This document shows, in pieces, positions 40,905 through 49,465 of a stretch of 64,000 nucleotides of DNA. The stretch spans positions 2,108,001-2,172,000 of the forward strand of contig NZ_CP033459.1 of NCBI RefSeq assembly GCF_003265305.2, given 5' to 3'. This DNA is from Pseudoprevotella muciniphila (GTDB lineage: Bacteria; Bacteroidota; Bacteroidia; Bacteroidales; Bacteroidaceae). Numbering within the stretch: the stretch's first letter is position 1; each line of letters starts with the position of its first letter. The notes below the pieces were generated by a model that worked only from the letters and a program-made list of their open reading frames with translations, did not search any database and was not told the origin of the DNA. A program made the translations under genes and the position numbers.

Positions 40905-40960
40905 GTAACCCCAGTTTCCCGAAAATGTAACCCCACTTTGTAACCCCACCTGTAACCCCA
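40905..40960. repeat. Four GTAACCCCA repeats
   Basis: GTAACCCCA occurs at 40905, 40927, 40940 and 40952. They lie in the 645-bp gene-free right end (40698-41342), which is strongly C-rich on the plus strand. Further on, five CGTAA motifs lie between 41130 and 41240. Confidence 0.8.
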
Positions 40961-41231
40961 CCCCTCGTTTTTCGCCAATTTCGCCCTCTGGGAACGGAAC
41001 ACGGACTTTTCCAGACCCACCGCCTTCTAATGCCATCAGAACACCGTTCAAACGTGGACGCAATATAAAGCCCACAGACGCACTAAACGCCCACATACAA
41101 AGGATTTACCCACACACAAACAAAAAAGGCCACACGCGTAAACGTGCAGCCCTCTGTGCGTAAATCTATCGTCCCACGGACGTAAACGAATTTGCCTCAA
41201 ACGTAAAGCAAACGTAAGCCTATGTAAACGT

Positions 41232-41342
41232 TTCGTTTTGTGCCGACCTCACAGCCTCAACCCTCGCAACTCTTTGTAAATAAACGGCTTTCTGTGTTTT
41301 TCGTCCCCTCTCTCCCTTATACGCTTCGTTCTGTGCCCCATA
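41232..41342. repeat. Right-end transposase binding sites
   Basis: TTCGTTTTGTGCCG (41232-41245) and TTCGTTCTGTGCCCC (41325-41339) are inverted counterparts of the left-end CGCAAAACGAA sites. The outer one stands at the same distance from the terminus as its left partner. Confidence 0.65.
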
Positions 41343-41346
41343 GAAA
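41343..41346. repeat. Right copy of prophage target-site duplication (GAAA)
   Basis: This matches 4223-4226. cas9 sequence resumes here. Confidence 0.7.
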
Positions 41347-44024
41347 AGAGCAAAATAATCCCTAAGTTCAAGAGAAAATCAAAAAAGAAATTCCCATTCG
41401 AAGACATAGCCAAGGAATTGGCTGGTAAGAAAAACTATTGTTACTTCAAAGACAAGGAGCAGAAGCCTTATAAGTTCAATTACCCGATGGATACATCAGT
41501 ATCCGGAAGTGTGGTCAATGCCCAACTTGAGGAAATCTTCGGCAGCGATTGGAAAAACGCCGTTTGCGAGGTCTATACTTTGTCTGACGGCAAGACACAA
41601 GACGAAATCGTCAATGACGTCTGGCATGCATTGTTCTTTTATGACGATGAAGAAAAACTCAAAGGTTTTGCCAAAAACCGCTTACAACTCAGTGATGAGG
41701 AGTCGGAGAAATTCTGCAAAATAACACTACCAAGCGATTACGCAGCACTCAGCATGAAAGCCATCCGAAAAATACTGCCTTATATGCGCGACTACGGACT
41801 GATTTATTCAAAGGCCGTCTATTTGGCAAATTTGGGAGAGGTAATTCCACAAGAGATTTGGGAAAATGAGGAGGCACGGAAGTCTGTGATAGACGAAGTG
41901 AAAGATGTGATGGAAAACGTTGAAATCGGCAAACTTTCAGGAAATTTAGGAACTGTTGTCAGAGAATATTTGAGCCAAAAGTATGGTGTTGACGAAAATG
42001 CTTTGAATAGGTTGTACCATCCGTCCATGTTGGAACATTATCCGCAACAGCGTTCCAATAGTGATGGCATCTTCCAACTTGGCAGTCCGCGCATCAACAG
42101 TGTACGCAACCCGATGGCGATGCATTCGTTATTCAGGTTGAGAAAAGTGGTCAATCTGTTATTGAAAGAGGGCAAAATAGATGAAAAGACCATCATTCAT
42201 ATAGAGTTTGCAAGGGAACTGAATGATGCCAACAAACGGAAGGCTATTAAGTTTCTCCAAAAAATAAACGAAAACGACCGAGATGCATGCAGAAAGAAAA
42301 TTGAGGAATTGGGTTATACCTCCGTTTCTGACACAGACATCCTGAAATATCAATTGTGGGAAGAGCAAGGCCACCAATGTCTTTATACAGGCGAGCAAAT
42401 CGGTGTGAAGGACTTCTTGGGAGAAAATCCGAAATACGATATAGAGCACACCATACCGCGAAGTGCGGGAGGTGACAGTACCAAGGAAAACATGACCTTG
42501 TGTAGCAGTAAGTTTAATCGCGAAGTAAAAAGAACCAAACTGCCTACAGCGTTGCCAGATTATGATGAAATCTTGATGCGTATTGAGTTTATGAGAGAGA
42601 AGTATGAGAGTCTGGACAAGCAAATAAGGGCAATAAAGCGCAAGTCAGCAACAACCAAGGAGCAAAGGGATTCGGATATTCAAAAGCGGCATCAATTAAA
42701 GATGCAGCGCGACTATTGGAAAGGCAAGTACGACCGATTCACGATGGAAGAGGTGCCCGAAGGTTTTGCTCGCAGGCAGGGTGCAGGCATCGGCTTGATT
42801 TCGCGCTATGCTCGCCTATATCTTAAGTCGGTTTTTGAGAAGGTATATGTGGTTAAGGGTAATGCTACAGCGGAATTCAGAAAGATTTGGGGTATTCAGG
42901 AAGAATATACCAAGAAGGAGCGCGTGAATCATGTTCATCACTGTATAGATGCTATAACGATTGCTTGCATAGGGCTTGACGAGCATAACAAACTTGCTCA
43001 TTTTTACCATCAGGTGGAAGAATATAGGAACAACGAAAAGAATAGACCTCAATTCGTAAAGCCCTGGCCGACATTTACGGAGGATGTCATGAAAATTCAA
43101 GATGAGTTGCTTGTGGCGCACTATAGTCAGGATAATATGCCGAAACATACACGAAAGAGGGTAGGCAAAACGTATATACAAGGTGATACCGCGCGTACAT
43201 CTCTTCACAATGAGACTTATTATGGTGCTATTGAAAAGGATGAGGAGGTGAAATATGTAGTCAGGAAACCGCTTGATGGCATGGAAGAAAAAGATGTCAA
43301 GAATATAGTGGATGACGTGGTGCGCCAAAAAGTGGAAGATGCTATAGCAAAACACGGAAGTCTGAAAAAAGCAGTGGAATCCACAATCTGGATGAATGAA
43401 CAACTGCAAATACCTATTAAGAAAGTACGCATTTATGCAAAAAATGTTGTTAGACCACTGCAAATACGCCAGCAGCGTGACCAATCAAGAAAAGAATACA
43501 AACGCCAGTACCATGTAGAGAATGACCGTAACTATTTGATGGCTATCTATATCGGTAAAGATAAGAAAGGGAAAGAAAAAAGAGACTTTGTGGTGGTAAA
43601 CAATCTTGAAGCAGCTAAATATTACAGACGTAGCAACAATGCGGAAGGAGGTTTAGTGCCAGATGTGAGCGAAAAGAATGGTTTCTCCCTTGCTTACTGC
43701 CTGAAGATAGGAACAATGGTGCTGCTTTATGAAAAATCTCCAGAAGAAATTTGGTTGTCCGATAAGAAAGCTTGGCAGAGAAGACTATATAAAGTTACGG
43801 GACTTTCTTCTTTGGTGATAAGTAGTTATGTGTATGGTACAATATCATTGATTCATCATCAAGAGGCAAGAAGGAGCAGTGAAGTAAAACTGAAAAATGG
43901 TGCTTATGCTTCAAATGAGGAATTAAGATCTGGCATTAAGATGTATCATACCCAAATTAATGCCCTCGTTGAAGGAGTTGATTTTGTACTGAACGATTTG
44001 GGCGAAATCAAGAGACTAAGATGA
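41347..44024 (+). pseudogene. cas9: cas9 (type II-C), C-terminal part, disrupted by prophage
   Basis: 892 codons continue Cas9 in frame from KSKIIPKFKRKSKKKFPFED; the first ATG is at 41418 and would give 868 residues. RuvC-II is IHIEFARELN (near full-length residue 585), HNH is YDIEHTIPRSAGGDSTKENM (His near 667) and RuvC-III is HHCIDAITIACIG (near 830). No other lesion is visible, so the prophage is the only break in the coding region. RuvC-I lies on the other fragment, 37 kb away. The stop overlaps the cas1 start (ATGATAA). Confidence 0.95.
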
Positions 44025-44908
44025 TAAAGCAGACTTTAATATTTACAACTCCAGTGTCTTTGTCTTTAAAGGATTGCCAGTTGGTTATCTCAAAGAAAGA
44101 AGACGATACCATTGTGACGCGTCCGATAGAAGACATCGGCTTTGTGGTGGTGGACAATCCGATGGTAAAGATGACAGTGCCATTGATAAATGCTTTGACA
44201 GAAAACAATGTGGCTACTATCTTTTGCGACAGCCGTCAAATGCCCAGTTCTATGCTCTTGACGCTGGAGGGTAATTCCACTCAGCAAGAAAGTTATCGGT
44301 TTCAGATAGAGGCAAAAAAGAGTACCAACAAACAACTTTGGAAACAAATCATAGAAGCAAAAATAAAAAACCAGTCGGCACTTCTTAAACTAGTGGGTAA
44401 GGATGGCGACAAACTAAAGCCATATTATATGAATGTGAAATCAGGGGATTCCGACAACAGAGAAGGCATTGCTTCACAAATTTATTGGAAAACCTTGTTT
44501 GGCAAGGATTTCCTGAGAAGCCGCGATGGTTTTTCGCCAAACAATCTGCTGAATTATGGGTATGCCATACTTCGTGCAGCGGTGGCACGCGCGTTGGTGG
44601 GGTCGGGACTCCTGCCCGCTTTTGGCATATACCATCGCAATCGCTACAATGCTTTTCCTTTGGCAGATGACATTATGGAACCATACCGTCCCTTTGTGGA
44701 TGAAATAGTTTACCACCAATATATGGATGAAGAAGTTGATAGTCTTAACAAGGAGGTAAAAATACAACTGCTTAAATGCCTGACGTCAGATGTAAAAATG
44801 AATAAAATAGTAAGACCTCTGCAGATTGCATTGTCAATGACAACGGCATCGCTTGTGAGGGTGTATAAAGGTCAGGAAGGTAAATTGGTGCTCCCGGAAA
44901 TGAAATGA
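44021..44908 (+). CDS. cas1: CRISPR integrase Cas1
   Basis: 295 residues, type II Cas1. The metal ligands are visible: Glu in NREGIASQIYWK (near 147), His in FGIYHRNRYNAFP (near 205), and acidic residues in LADDIMEPYRPFVDE (near 217-220). It forms the spacer integration complex with Cas2. The start overlaps the cas9 stop. The frame is intact, so its expression now depends on a promoter in the cas9 remnant or prophage end. Confidence 0.95.
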   Translation: MIKQTLIFTTPVSLSLKDCQLVISKKEDDTIVTRPIEDIGFVVVDNPMVKMTVPLINALTENNVATIFCDSRQMPSSMLLTLEGNSTQQESYRFQIEAKKSTNKQLWKQIIEAKIKNQSALLKLVGKDGDKLKPYYMNVKSGDSDNREGIASQIYWKTLFGKDFLRSRDGFSPNNLLNYGYAILRAAVARALVGSGLLPAFGIYHRNRYNAFPLADDIMEPYRPFVDEIVYHQYMDEEVDSLNKEVKIQLLKCLTSDVKMNKIVRPLQIALSMTTASLVRVYKGQEGKLVLPEMK

Positions 44909-45240
44909 GTGAAATTAGACTAAATGCATATCATATCATGTGGCTGTTCGTATTTTTCGACTTGCCGGTAACTACGAAGAAAGAACGCAAGCAAGCCGCA
45001 CAGTTTCGTAAGGAACTGATGAAGGATGGCTTTGCGATGATGCAATTTTCTGTGTATATCCGGCATTGTGCTTCTTATGAAAGTCAGAATGTACATCTCA
45101 AACGGATTAAGGCCATTGTGCCCCCGAAAGGAAAGATAAGTGTACTCAGCGTAACAGATAAACAATATGGGAATATTCTCAACTTTTGGGGCAAAGAAAA
45201 GAAAGTAATAAGCGAACCTGTACAGTTGGAACTTTTTTAA
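44905..45240 (+). CDS. cas2: CRISPR-associated Cas2
   Basis: 111 residues, MSEIRLNAYHIMWLFVFFDL; the ferredoxin-like fold with FFDLPVTTKKERKQAAQFRK is typical of type II-C Cas2. It overlaps the cas1 stop by 4 bases. Cas2 is the structural centre of the Cas1-Cas2 integrase. The array begins 91 bp downstream. Confidence 0.94.
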   Translation: MSEIRLNAYHIMWLFVFFDLPVTTKKERKQAAQFRKELMKDGFAMMQFSVYIRHCASYESQNVHLKRIKAIVPPKGKISVLSVTDKQYGNILNFWGKEKKVISEPVQLELF

Positions 45241-45331
45241 TACTTTTGCAAAAAGAAACCTATATTTTTCCATTTCCTAATACATAAATACATAAGTTAT
45301 ATACTGAAAATCAGTAAAATAAAGCGATTAG
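45241..45331 (+). promoter_or_regulatory. CRISPR leader
   Basis: 91 AT-rich bases between the cas2 stop and the first repeat. TACTTTTG at 45241-45248 fits the -7 consensus, but no clear -33 box stands at the right distance. The tracrRNA pairing shows plus-strand transcription, so this side is the leader and the first spacers should be the newest. Confidence 0.6.
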
Positions 45332-46022
45332 GTTGTGGTTTGATGTAGGAACCAAGGATATAACAACGAGTGTGATGGAGTGTGAGTCGTGTGTGGTGTT
45401 GTGGTTTGATGTAGGAACCAAGGATATAACAACCCGACTGCTGGGTGACATTCAGGCGGAGCTGTTGTGGTTTGATGTAGGAACCAAGGATATAACAACT
45501 CTTGTGAGAGACAACTATAATGAAGATTGTTGTGGTTTGATGTAGGAACCAAGGATATAACAACTGACCTGCGTCGTCCCGTCGCAGCCGAGACGTTGTG
45601 GTTTGATGTAGGAACCAAGGATATAACAACACGTGCACCCGCATCATACTGCTCCTGTGGTTGTGGTTTGATGTAGGAACCAAGGATATAACAACCTTTC
45701 GACCAGCAGTAAGGACAGCGGACATGTTGTGGTTTGATGTAGGAACCAAGGATATAACAACGTAACGCGCGGCTGTGTCTTCCACCACTTGTTGTGGTTT
45801 GATGTAGGAACCAAGGATATAACAACGATTTTGAGTATTTAGACGATGCCGATTTAGTTGTGGTTTGATGTAGGAACCAAGGATATAACAACCGCTCGAA
45901 ACACTTATGCTTAGTATGAATGTTGTGGTTTGATGTAGGAACCAAGGATATAACAACAGTAATCGTGCCACCCTTGCCTGCAATAGGTTGTGGTTTGATG
46001 TAGGAACCAAGGATATAACAAC
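45332..46022 (+). CRISPR. Type II-C CRISPR array, 11 repeats, 10 spacers
   Basis: Eleven identical 36-bp repeats begin GTTGTGGTTTGATGTAGG and end GATATAACAAC. Spacers are 29 or 30 bp: 45368-45397, 45434-45463, 45500-45528, 45565-45594, 45631-45659, 45696-45725, 45762-45790, 45827-45856, 45893-45921 and 45958-45986. Spacer 2 matches the prophage terminase gene at 29 of 30 bases. I found no match for the other nine in this window by eye. The repeats show no decay, so loss of Cas9 is probably recent. Confidence 0.98.
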
Positions 46023-46187
46023 CCGGATTTTCCAGATGTTTCAGGATTTCCGGATTTTTCGGAATTTCTCGGTTTTGGCTTTTGTGGGGGCTTTTCTTTT
46101 ACGGAAAGTCCGGGATGTCCGGAAAGTCCGGGATGTCTGGAAAGTCCGGGATTTCTGGAAGGTCAGGAAAATCCGGACAATCTGGAA
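46023..46187. repeat. CCGGA-rich degenerate repeats after the last CRISPR repeat
   Basis: About 165 bp built of variants of TCCGGGATTTCCGGA and AAAGTCCGGGATGTCTGG. It stands where the last spacer would be, between the last intact repeat and a decayed repeat. A shorter stretch of the same type follows the next gene (46998-47062). Confidence 0.8.
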
Positions 46188-46217
46188 GTTTGATGCGGGC
46201 ACAAAGGCTATATCAAC
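46182..46217 (+). repeat. Decayed terminal CRISPR repeat
   Basis: The last 30 bases, GTTTGATGCGGGCACAAAGG then CTATATCAAC, match the repeat at 24 of 30 positions. Decay at this end agrees with the leader lying on the cas2 side. Confidence 0.8.
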
Positions 46218-46260
46218 TTTTTATGTAAATTTGTAGGTGAAATCAGCAATAGAATATAGA

Positions 46261-47019
46261 ATGCTTATGGTGTCAAAAGAAAAGAACAAGTCAAAAGAAA
46301 AGAACATAAGTCTGGAACGTTACGAAGATGGCACACCGAGCGTTATGCGCAAGGCGACAGTCTATACAGAGTTATACTTCTACCGTAAGAGCGATGTGCT
46401 TGTTCAACTCACAAAAGAATTCTGCAATCGCTTTCTTCCCCGTTATGGCGACCGCACCAAGGACCAGATGATACAGGCTGCGCGCTCCATAAAGCAAAAT
46501 ATCGCTGAAGGGCTTACCGACGGGCAAACATCCTTCGAGATGGAGATAAAACTGCTTGGCACTGCTAAGGGCAGTAACAGGGAACTCTTGGAGGATTACC
46601 AAGACTATATTAAGCAGCATAACATTCCCGAATGGGCAAAGGAAAACACTGGCCGATACAATGTTATGCGCAACTTTTGCTATGAGCACCACGACGAAAA
46701 AGATTACCGCCCCTATTTCACACGCTGGACCGACGAGGAGATGGCAAACGTCGCTATCTGCCTGTGCCACATGGTGGACAAAGCCCTGACCACTTTCCTT
46801 AAAAAACGCGACCGCGAGTTCGTAGAAGAAGGCGGCATAAGGGAGCGTATGACTGCTGCCCGCCTTGACGAACGCGGTACACAGAAGCAAATCATTGCAC
46901 AGCAGGAACGCGAAATAGCAGAACTAAAGGCGAAGATTGCCTCTCAGCAACGCGAAATAGAAGTGCTCAAGGCTCAGATAAACAAGGCGGAAGCGGATAG
47001 CAACGATTTTTCCGGATAG
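46261..47019 (+). CDS. Four-helix-bundle protein (23S rRNA intervening-sequence type)
   Basis: 252 residues from the ATG at 46261; a GTG at 46237 lies too close to the TAAATTTG box (46226-46233) to be transcribed. The core (FYRKSDVLVQLTKEFCNRFL, MIQAARSIKQNIAEGLTDGQ, MEIKLLGTAKGSNRELLEDY) is the S23-like four-helix bundle, extended by a C-terminal coiled coil (QQEREIAELKAKIASQQREI). Proteins of this family are common in Bacteroidetes and their role is unclear. CCGGA-rich repeats flank it on both sides. Confidence 0.85.
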   Translation: MLMVSKEKNKSKEKNISLERYEDGTPSVMRKATVYTELYFYRKSDVLVQLTKEFCNRFLPRYGDRTKDQMIQAARSIKQNIAEGLTDGQTSFEMEIKLLGTAKGSNRELLEDYQDYIKQHNIPEWAKENTGRYNVMRNFCYEHHDEKDYRPYFTRWTDEEMANVAICLCHMVDKALTTFLKKRDREFVEEGGIRERMTAARLDERGTQKQIIAQQEREIAELKAKIASQQREIEVLKAQINKAEADSNDFSG

Positions 47020-47062
47020 TCCGGATGTTCCGGATGTTTCGGGATTTCCGGAAATTTCGGGC
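46998..47062. repeat. CCGGA-rich repeats downstream of the four-helix-bundle gene
   Basis: Units such as TCCGGATAGTCCGGATGTTC and TCGGGATTTCCGGAAA overlap the gene's 3' end and run to the esterase stop. They match the type at 46023-46187. Confidence 0.75.
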
Positions 47063-47908
47063 TTAAGGCGTCGTGATTTTCCTGACGATGTCGAACTGTG
47101 TCCATTCGGGCACGAGTTGCTGATAGACATCCTTCAAGTCGCTGAGGGTGATGTCTATCTCGCGGTAGGTTTCGCGAGGATTGTCGGCAAGATTGTGCCA
47201 AAAGAGCCAGTCGTAGGCCTGGTGGGAATACATGAGACGGGCAAGGTCGCCGTGACTGGCTCCTGCCCACCAGCTGTATCTCAGGAGTTTGTCCTGCCCG
47301 CTTTCCTGCAGGGCGCGTACCACCTTTTTCGACTCTTCGATGTTGATGGCGCGGTCGGCTGTGCCATGGAGTATCCAGAGGGGTAGTCGTCCGAGTCCTG
47401 ACTTGTCTTTCAGCGTGGTTCCGCCGCAGATGGGCATGGCGGCTGCTATGCGGTCGGGGTAGGTGCCGGCAAAGTCCATCACGCCGTAGCCGCCGAGACT
47501 CATGCCGATGGCATAGAATCGGTTGCTATCGACGTCGTAGTTCTGCTCCACCCATTCGAGGCATTGCATGATTTTCTCGGGTTTCCACGGTCCGCCCGGG
47601 TTTTGTGGTGCGATGATGAAGCAGGGGAAGTAGAGCCCGCGCTGCAGGGCATCGAGAGGACCGTATCGTCTCACTTTCTGCATGTCGGTGCCGCAGAGGC
47701 TTCTGCCGTGGAGGAACACGAGGACGGGCACTCGCTCGCCGTCCACCACGTATTCCGGCGGTGCATAGAGCCAAAAGTTGTAGCCGCCTTCAGCCGTAGC
47801 CTTCATGGCAGCCAGTTGACCCCGCTCCTGTGCCGAGACTTGGAGCGAGGCGAAAAAGGTGCTGAGGAGCAATAGTCTGATGAAGGAGCGTTGCATAAGA
47901 GAGGTCAT
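47063..47908 (-). CDS. Secreted alpha/beta-hydrolase (esterase)
   Basis: 281 residues from MTSLMQRSFIRLLLLSTFFA, overlapping the guanylyltransferase stop as ATGA. A signal peptide (to VSAQ) precedes an esterase domain: VLVFLHGRSLCG (oxyanion region), YAIGMSLGGYGVMDF (nucleophile Ser in GMSLGG), LHGTADRAINIEES (Asp) and GASHGDLA (His). It resembles the PHB-depolymerase-like or feruloyl-esterase group. It is exported to the periplasm or surface; the substrate is unknown. Confidence 0.85.
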   Translation of the reverse strand: MTSLMQRSFIRLLLLSTFFASLQVSAQERGQLAAMKATAEGGYNFWLYAPPEYVVDGERVPVLVFLHGRSLCGTDMQKVRRYGPLDALQRGLYFPCFIIAPQNPGGPWKPEKIMQCLEWVEQNYDVDSNRFYAIGMSLGGYGVMDFAGTYPDRIAAAMPICGGTTLKDKSGLGRLPLWILHGTADRAINIEESKKVVRALQESGQDKLLRYSWWAGASHGDLARLMYSHQAYDWLFWHNLADNPRETYREIDITLSDLKDVYQQLVPEWTQFDIVRKITTP

Positions 47909-48996
47909 ACGAACTTTCCTTCGTCGTCCATTTGTGCCTGATTGATGTATGTGCGCAGGATGTCGGTGTTGTTGTTCGGGCAGACCACGATGACGCCTTG
48001 CTGCATCGCCACGAGGTAGCCGCTGAGGTCCTTCAGGCAGACGAGTGTGCCGTTGGGCACGCTGATGACGTTGTCCTTGCAATTCGACAACATGGCGATG
48101 GCTCCTTTATCAACAGCATTACCATCCACGTCCTTCTTCATCACATTGCGCACACTGTCCCACGAACCGACATCAGCCCATCCGAAGTCGCATTCGCGCA
48201 CACAGACATTGGTGGATTGGTCGAGGATGACGAGGTCGATGGAGATGCGCAGGCTGGCGGGGTAGTACTGATTGATGAGTCGTCGTTCCTCTTCTGCCGT
48301 GAGCACGCGCTTCTCTTCGCGCCAGTGTTCTGCCACACCGGGCATGAGTTGCTCAAGGCGGCGTGTCAGTGTGGGCAGTTGGCAGAGGAACAATCCCGTG
48401 TTCCATACGAATTCTCCACAATCGACGAACATCCTGGCGTATTCCTCGCTGGGCTTCTCGCTGAACGATTTTACCTTGTATATAGGTGCTTCTTCGCTTG
48501 TGAGTTCGCCTTTCTGAATGTATCCGTAGGATGTGTTGGGCATGGTGGGCTTTGCGCCGAGTGCGAGGATTTCTTCGTGGTCCTCCACGTAATTCAGTCC
48601 TTCTCTGACATCCTCCTTGAAGCGTTCCTGATTGATGATGATCTGGTCGGCTGGCGAAACGATGATGTTCGCCTTGGGATCGATCTGCTCAATGTGGAAG
48701 GCTGCCCATGCCACGGGAGGTGCAGTGGAGAGTTGTACGGGCTCTTCGAGTATCTGGTCGCGCCTGAGTTCAGGCAGTTGCTCCAACACGAGGTCAACGT
48801 ACCCGGCATACGTGGCAACAAAGATGTGTTCCGGTGGAATTATTTCTGCGAAGCGGTCGTACGTCTGCTGTAGAAGCGATCTGCCAATGCCGAAGAGGTC
48901 CATGAACTGCTTGGGGTATATCTGTCTGCTTACAGGCCATAGTCGCTTGCCGGATCCTCCTGCGAGGATGATGCAATAATCGTTGTGTTTTATCAT
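47905..48996 (-). CDS. manC: Mannose-1-phosphate guanylyltransferase
   Basis: 363 residues. The nucleotide-binding motif ILAGGSGKRLWPVSRQIYPKQFMD is split here as LAGGSGKRLWPVSRQ plus YPKQFMD. Further motifs are IIVSPADQIIINQ, FSEKPSEEYARMF and GEFVWNTGLFLC, and WADVGSWDS near residue 270. It makes GDP-mannose from GTP and mannose-1-phosphate for fucose or mannose-containing surface glycans. The length is that of the single-domain form without the isomerase domain. Confidence 0.93.
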   Translation of the reverse strand: MIKHNDYCIILAGGSGKRLWPVSRQIYPKQFMDLFGIGRSLLQQTYDRFAEIIPPEHIFVATYAGYVDLVLEQLPELRRDQILEEPVQLSTAPPVAWAAFHIEQIDPKANIIVSPADQIIINQERFKEDVREGLNYVEDHEEILALGAKPTMPNTSYGYIQKGELTSEEAPIYKVKSFSEKPSEEYARMFVDCGEFVWNTGLFLCQLPTLTRRLEQLMPGVAEHWREEKRVLTAEEERRLINQYYPASLRISIDLVILDQSTNVCVRECDFGWADVGSWDSVRNVMKKDVDGNAVDKGAIAMLSNCKDNVISVPNGTLVCLKDLSGYLVAMQQGVIVVCPNNNTDILRTYINQAQMDDEGKFV

Positions 48997-49197
48997 TTTT
49001 GTTCAACTTTTACAAGGTTGCGGGGCATTGCTTGTTCTGCCCATCTTTTTTTGCAAATGTATGAATTCCTACTTTTATAACGCAAAAAAAATGTTATTAT
49101 TTTGTTAAAGGGTCAGAGAGTTGCTTAAGCAGGTGAAACTTTGCCGGTATGCGCAAAAAAAATGTTTAAAAAGTTTTTCCGATTGGCGCCGTTGCAT

Positions 49198-49205
49198 TAT
49201 CTTTG
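49198..49205 (+). promoter_or_regulatory. -7 box of tRNA-Leu promoter
   Basis: TATCTTTG ends 10 bp before the mature tRNA start. The -33 region is T-rich (AAGTTTTTCC) but not a clean TTTG. The rest of 48997-49197 shows no gene. Confidence 0.6.
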
Positions 49206-49215
49206 CACTCGCTAA

Positions 49216-49297
49216 GCCCAGATGGCGGAATTGGTAGACGCGTTGGTCTCAAACACCAATGCCGCAAGGCGTGCCGGTTCGATCCCGGCTCTGGGTA
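49216..49297 (+). tRNA. tRNA-Leu (CAA)
   Basis: 82 nt with a long variable arm as in class II tRNAs. The acceptor GCCCAGA pairs with TCTGGGT (one G-U). The D-loop TTGGTAGACGC is typical. The anticodon stem-loop TTGGT-CTCAAAC-ACCAA gives anticodon CAA, reading UUG. The T-arm is GCCGG-TTCGATC-CCGGC. CCA is not encoded. Confidence 0.95.
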
Positions 49298-49313
49298 CAA
49301 TAAATTAGCACTT

Positions 49314-49352
49314 AAAGCACTGCAATCAGATAGGTTGCGGTGCTTTTAATTT
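49314..49352 (+). terminator. tRNA terminator
   Basis: AAAGCACTGCAA pairs with TTGCGGTGCTTT (49336-49347) and a T-rich tail follows. 49353-49465 shows no gene. Confidence 0.75.
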
Positions 49353-49465
49353 TTGACTATTGGTAAATCACTGGCAAAAAGCCCTCTTTTCATGTTTGTT
49401 TTTATTAAGGTGTTGCTGTTTTATTTACAAAATCAAAAAAGGTTGTAATAGTACAACCATTTTTC

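Larger units (their letters stand above)
4227..41342. mobile_element. Mu-like transposable prophage, 37.1 kb, inserted in cas9
   Basis: The element carries MuA and MuB homologues, Gam, a GemA-like protein, a DUF935-type portal, gp36-, gpF- and gpG-like proteins, a full head and tail set, and lysis genes. Its termini read TATAATCC at the left and, inverted, TATGGGGC at the right. Each is followed by an ACGAA-containing transposase site at the same distance. The repressor and transposition end is on the right, so the phage is inverted relative to the usual Mu map. No gene looks broken, so it may be inducible. Replicative transposition explains insertion at an arbitrary site such as cas9. Confidence 0.95.

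Noticed and set aside
40634-40943. Plus-strand frames in the right end
   Set aside because: They run through a terminator and C-rich repeats, with Pro/His-rich composition and no start context.
45368-45986. Prophage matches for spacers 1 and 3 to 10
   Set aside because: Reading both strands by eye, and the translated forms, gave no match in the window; only spacer 2 is supported.
45297-46010. Repetitive open frames across the array
   Set aside because: They only translate CRISPR repeats and spacers.
46182-46217. Decayed repeat as tracrRNA anti-repeat
   Set aside because: It has repeat, not complementary, orientation, no terminator follows, and a better tracrRNA exists at 2051-2135.
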